64,000 bases of DNA. Source: Pyxidicoccus xibeiensis (GTDB taxonomy: Bacteria > Myxococcota > Myxococcia > Myxococcales > Myxococcaceae). The notes beneath the pieces were generated by a model that searched no databases, was not told the origin of the DNA, and worked only from the letters and a program-made list of their open reading frames with translations. Both the position numbers and the translations under genes were made by a program. Positions within the stretch are counted from its first letter, which is position 1; each line of letters opens with the position of its first letter. Below are positions 60,413 through 64,000 of the stretch, one piece after another. Where the stretch lies: positions 558,001 through 622,000 of the forward strand of contig NZ_JAJVKV010000004.1 of NCBI RefSeq assembly GCF_024198175.1, given 5' to 3'.

Positions 60413-61501
60413 TCAGCCCGCGCCCTTGAGGAACGCGGCGAGCTTCTCGTACGCCACCGCGAGCGGCGGAATGGGCGCGCTCTCGTTGGCCTGGTGCGCC
60501 TGCGCCGTCTCGCCCGGCCCATAGTTCACCGCGTCCACGCCCCACTCGCCGAAGCGCGCCACGTCCGTCCACGCCTGCTTCGACGCCGCGGGCAGCGCCG
60601 TGGTGGACAGCAGCTTCTGGAACAGCGGATTGCCCGCCACCACCGGACCGCTCGGCGAGGCATCGGTAATCTCCACCTCCGCCCTGCCCGCCACCAGCGC
60701 GAGCACGTCCTCCTTCGCCTGCGCCACGCTCTTTCCCGGCGCGAAGCGGTAGTTGAGGTTCAGCTCGAAGGCCTCGGGAATCACGTTCCGCGCACGGCCG
60801 CCCTTGGCCAGCGTGGCGTTGATGACCTCGTAGAACGGGAAGCCCGAGACGTTGACCTCCACGCGCTGGCGCCCGAGCAGCTCCGTCAGGAACGGCCCCG
60901 CCTTGTGGATGGCGTTCTCCCCCTGCCACGGCCGCGCCGAGTGCGCGCTGCGCCCGGTGAACCGCACCGTCACCTGCATGGAACCGACGCAGCCCACCTG
61001 CACCACGCTGTCCGTGGGCTCCATGGCGATGCCGAACTTCACCCCCGCCAGGTCCGGCCGCTTGTCGAACAGGGGGATGAGGCCGCTCTCCGCGTACGCC
61101 CCCTCCTCCCGCTCGTAGAAGAGGAACGCCAGGTTGACGGGCAGCGTGTCGCGGCGCAGGTCCTCGGCCAGCGCCATCATCACCGCCAGCCCGCCCTTCA
61201 TGTCGGACGCGCCGAGCCCGAAGACGCGCTCGCCCTCGAGGCGGGGCTCCCGGCCCTGGTCGCTCGGGTGCGCGGGCACGGTGTCCAGGTGGCCGATGAG
61301 CGCCACCGTGGGGCGTGGGTCCTTCAGGTTGCCGAGCAGCAGCGTGTGCCCGACGCGGAAGACCTCGTCGCGCTTGAAGTGCTGAAGGGCCCAGCGCTCG
61401 ACATGGTCGGCGATGGGGCCTTCGTGGGTGATGGGGCTGGGGATGCGGCACAGCTCGAGCGTCGTACGGGCGAGCCGGGCTGCCAGGTCGGTGGAAGACA
61501 T
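60413..61501 (-). CDS. dapE: M20 peptidase, succinyl-diaminopimelate desuccinylase-like
   Basis: About 362 aa. Metal and catalytic motifs: GHLDTVP (His, Asp), GASDMKGGLAVMMAL, the base pair in YEREEGAY and AMEPTDSV, the lid residue HSARPWQGENAI, and the final metal His in GPGETAQAHQANE. It would remove succinyl groups from N-succinyl-LL-diaminopimelate in lysine/cell-wall synthesis. The start is ATG 61501 (MSSTDLAARLART), with an in-frame upstream extension that is antisense-like. It is divergent from the large protein gene (149 bp). Confidence 0.85.
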   Translation of the reverse strand: MSSTDLAARLARTTLELCRIPSPITHEGPIADHVERWALQHFKRDEVFRVGHTLLLGNLKDPRPTVALIGHLDTVPAHPSDQGREPRLEGERVFGLGASDMKGGLAVMMALAEDLRRDTLPVNLAFLFYEREEGAYAESGLIPLFDKRPDLAGVKFGIAMEPTDSVVQVGCVGSMQVTVRFTGRSAHSARPWQGENAIHKAGPFLTELLGRQRVEVNVSGFPFYEVINATLAKGGRARNVIPEAFELNLNYRFAPGKSVAQAKEDVLALVAGRAEVEITDASPSGPVVAGNPLFQKLLSTTALPAASKQAWTDVARFGEWGVDAVNYGPGETAQAHQANESAPIPPLAVAYEKLAAFLKGAG

Positions 61502-61650
61502 GCGCCGGGCACCATATCCCCGGGCCTCCCCCCATTGGAGCCGCCCCGGCCGGCGATTTTCCTGGGACGACAAACGAACCGGCCTGTCCTCACTTCGAAA
61601 GCAGCCAGGTCACCCCCACCGTCCACGTTTCCACACCCCCCAGAGGCCCC

Positions 61651-64000
61651 ATGGGAGTTCCCCCTTCGAACCCCTCCGTCGGAAACAACACCCTCGCGGC
61701 CCAGGAGGCGGCGCGCCGTGCCGCCGAGGAGGCCGCCCGCCGCGCCGCCGAGGCCGCCGCCCGCCGTGCCGCCGAGGAGGCCGCGAAGAAGGCCGCGGCG
61801 GAGGCCGCCCAGCGCCAGGCCGTGGAGAACGCGCGCGGCAAGTCGACCTTCGAGCCCGCCCCCCAGCGCACCGGCCCCGCGCTGGACGGACAGGCCCCGC
61901 CCTCCTCCACCCTGCTGACGGAGGACACGCGCGACGGACAGGCCAACTGCCTGGACCTGGCCGCCGACTGGGTGGCCAACACGACGCCGGAGCTGCGCGG
62001 GCGCTCGGAGCTGGTCTTCCTGCAGGACACCCGCGCGGGCCAGGAGGGCCAGAGCGGCCACGTGGTGGTGCGCCAGGGTGACCGCGTCCTCGACCCCTCC
62101 ACCCAGAAGAGCTACGCGAACACCGAGGAGTACCTGAAGGAGAACCCCCAGTATCAACAGGTGGGCACGCTCTCCGGCGCCAAGGCCGGGAAGATCTTCT
62201 CCACCGCGCCCGGCTCCCCGGAGCGCCAGAAGGCCCTGGAGGAGGCGAACATCTCCCCCGAGCTGCAGAAGATGATGGTGGCGGACCCCGGAGGCACGGC
62301 CGACACGAAGAAGAGCCTGAACCCCGAGTCCGTGGCCGCCGCGAACAAGGACTACGAGCACCTGAAGGACCGCCTCAATCCGCAAGCCTACGGCCTCGAG
62401 CTCACGAAGCTGCTCCGCGAGCATGCCGGGGACAAGGACTACCAGGCCCAGCTCATCGGCCGGATGAAGGAAGGGGACGCCGAGAGCGCCGCGCTCAACA
62501 AGGCCCTCAAGGGCCAGGGCGGCATCTTCCACAAGGACCCTGCCACCGGCGAGTCCAACCCCTACCTCGGCCGGCAGGAGGTGGTGGACGCGATGAAGGC
62601 GGCCATCGAGGCGGGCACCCTCACGGAGACGGACATCAACATCCTGTCACGCGGCGATGGCACCGGCGTCTGGGCGGAGCTCGCCCCCCAGTTGGACGCG
62701 ACCCTCGTCAACGTGAACGGCACGCTCAACCCGGTGCAGCACCGGACGCGAGAGGCGAACGAGACGCTCAAGGAGGTGGAGGCGAAGGAGAAGGAGCTGC
62801 AGGACCAGCTCGCCTCCTTCGGCCCCGCGCTCACCGAGGACCAGCGCAAGGCGTACGTGAAGGCCTTCCAGAACGACGAGAAGAACAAGAAGGTCTACGA
62901 GAGTCACCGGAAGGCGCTGGACGAGCTGGCGAAGACGCTGGGCGGGGACGTCAAGGCGCTCCATGCCGCGGGCCAGGACCGGCCCGAGGACGCGAAGACC
63001 ATCGCCAATGCGATGGCCCTCCTCGGCGCCTCTCCGGACCACGCGGAGTCCACGGTGAAGCTCGCCGGTGAGCTGGCGAAGCTGGACCCCAAGTCGAAGA
63101 TCCTCTCCGAGAAGGACGCGAAGAAGGGCGTCGAGGACGCCATCAACCAGACGGGCACCCGGCTGATGATGGAGTCCGAGCCTCCCGAGGCGGGCCTCGA
63201 GAAGCTCGGGAGCCTGCTGGAGCCGCTGAAGATCCTCACCGAGGGCACCAAGGGCGGGTGGGACTTCGCGAACGGGAAGACGTTCGTCGAAGCCTACAAG
63301 CAGGCCAAGGAAGGCAAGTTCGACCTCATCAAGGAGCTCATCGAGGGCGCGAAGGACCCCGTCTCCCGGGGCCTGGCCCGGACGATGATTGGCTTCGGCG
63401 CGCTGGCTGCCTACAACGCGGGCAAGTCCGGCGAGTACGAGGCGATGCTGAAGGAGGCGGGCGGTGCCTCGAAGGAGGCGCTGGGGCTGATTGCCCAGTC
63501 CACGGCGACGGCATCCGAGACGGGCAAGTGGCTGAAGCTGAATGTCGACCCGGCCAAGGCCGAGAAGTTCGCGAACTTCGCGGGCAGGCTGGCCCCACTC
63601 CTGGGAGTCGGCGTCGCCGCGCTGTCCGGGCACATGCACCTCAAGAGCCTCATGGAGGACCCGAACCTGGGGCTGGGCATCGCCTTCGTGGGGGACGTCA
63701 TCAGCGGCGCGGGCGCCATCCTCGAGCTGACGCCCGCAGCGCCGCTGGGCATCCTCATCAGCGCCGGAGGCGGCCTCGTCACCGCCACGGGCGAGCTGGT
63801 CGACTGGTTCCTCAAGCGAGGAGAAATCAAGGAGGACCAGCGCAAGTATCTGGAGGCCGCCGGCGTCTCCAAGAAGCTCATCGACGCCATGGCCGACGCG
63901 GACGACGACCAGGTGAAGGCCCTGGTCGAGGGCATGGGCATTCCTCCGGAGCGCCTCCAGGGGATTCTCTCCCGGTGCCCCGAGCTGCTGGATGGCCAGA
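61651..64000 (+). CDS. Large protein with Cys-His-Asp constellation, truncated by window end
   Basis: Open from ATG 61651 (AGAGG before it) to the last base without a stop, so at least 783 aa. It starts with an Ala/Arg/Glu-rich helix (residues 16-60), then a compact domain holding Cys100 (ANCLDLAADW), His137 (SGHVVV) and Asp148 (RVLDPST), spaced as in papain/transglutaminase-like peptidases. The next 400 residues are charged helices; from about residue 570 three hydrophobic stretches appear (GRLAPLLGVGVAAL, LGLGIAFVGDVISGAGAIL, LGILISAGGGLVTATGELV). No signal peptide. Function unknown; an effector or toxin is possible but is inference. Confidence 0.7.
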   Translation, partial: MGVPPSNPSVGNNTLAAQEAARRAAEEAARRAAEAAARRAAEEAAKKAAAEAAQRQAVENARGKSTFEPAPQRTGPALDGQAPPSSTLLTEDTRDGQANCLDLAADWVANTTPELRGRSELVFLQDTRAGQEGQSGHVVVRQGDRVLDPSTQKSYANTEEYLKENPQYQQVGTLSGAKAGKIFSTAPGSPERQKALEEANISPELQKMMVADPGGTADTKKSLNPESVAAANKDYEHLKDRLNPQAYGLELTKLLREHAGDKDYQAQLIGRMKEGDAESAALNKALKGQGGIFHKDPATGESNPYLGRQEVVDAMKAAIEAGTLTETDINILSRGDGTGVWAELAPQLDATLVNVNGTLNPVQHRTREANETLKEVEAKEKELQDQLASFGPALTEDQRKAYVKAFQNDEKNKKVYESHRKALDELAKTLGGDVKALHAAGQDRPEDAKTIANAMALLGASPDHAESTVKLAGELAKLDPKSKILSEKDAKKGVEDAINQTGTRLMMESEPPEAGLEKLGSLLEPLKILTEGTKGGWDFANGKTFVEAYKQAKEGKFDLIKELIEGAKDPVSRGLARTMIGFGALAAYNAGKSGEYEAMLKEAGGASKEALGLIAQSTATASETGKWLKLNVDPAKAEKFANFAGRLAPLLGVGVAALSGHMHLKSLMEDPNLGLGIAFVGDVISGAGAILELTPAAPLGILISAGGGLVTATGELVDWFLKRGEIKEDQRKYLEAAGVSKKLIDAMADADDDQVKALVEGMGIPPERLQGILSRCPELLDGQ

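Overview
The window is a GC-rich stretch (about 70% GC by eye) with tightly packed genes on both strands, frequent GTG/TTG starts and 4-bp ATGA/GTGA overlaps. The gene content points to a myxobacterium, most likely a member of the Myxococcaceae: a Ser/Thr kinase with PEGA domain heading an operon, an RpoE1-like ECF sigma factor with its zinc-binding anti-sigma factor, a sigma-54-type promoter, many large lipoproteins with acidic or proline-rich linkers, a phospholipase D, and two Uma2-family nuclease-like paralogues. No rRNA, tRNA, IS element, prophage or CRISPR array was recognised. This taxonomic call is inference from gene content; no database was searched.

Layout. 0-7 kb: TrkA/cyclic-nucleotide-binding protein, TPR protein, aldehyde dehydrogenase, then a BlaR1-like membrane metallopeptidase and its BlaI repressor with two visible operators over a -35/-10 promoter. 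7-14 kb: PAS histidine kinase, an exported/outer-membrane pair, a Gly-rich lipoprotein, phospholipase D, and a 79-aa basic protein. 14-20 kb: a V4R-like/heme-oxygenase-like diiron pair, an ECF sigma, anti-sigma and exported-protein operon, a tail-anchored protein, and hemF. 21-30 kb: membrane and lipoproteins, a lipase-like hydrolase, and an ABC-ATPase/FtsX-permease/AttH cluster. 30-35 kb: TetR and AraC regulators, a PD-(D/E)XK-like orphan and a metallo-beta-lactamase-fold lipoprotein with altered metal ligands. 35-45 kb: a sigma-54-promoted lipoprotein, glpK, pterin dehydratase, an outer-membrane protein, an EamA transporter, Uma2 copy 1 and a hydrolase. 44.8-49.3 kb: a kinase/PEGA-TPR/lipoprotein/phosphate-binding-like operon. 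49.5-64 kb: Uma2 copy 2, a SWIM-SNF2 helicase, a lipoprotein, a histone-like protein, a LytS/LytTR-type two-component pair, a palindrome array, a DapE-like peptidase, and the first 2.35 kb of a large protein with a Cys-His-Asp constellation.

The most unusual signals are not ordinary genes. First, a 20-bp near-palindrome (GGAAGGAACGTTCATTCCGC and variants) occurs seven times in a spaced array at 59.9-60.3 kb and singly at 32.07 kb and 44.72 kb. Second, a 98-bp tandem triplication has separated the LytS-type kinase gene from its response-regulator gene and left two short stop-to-start micro-ORFs that repeat the kinase C-terminus. Third, the Uma2 paralogues share a block of about 97% identity embedded in more diverged sequence.
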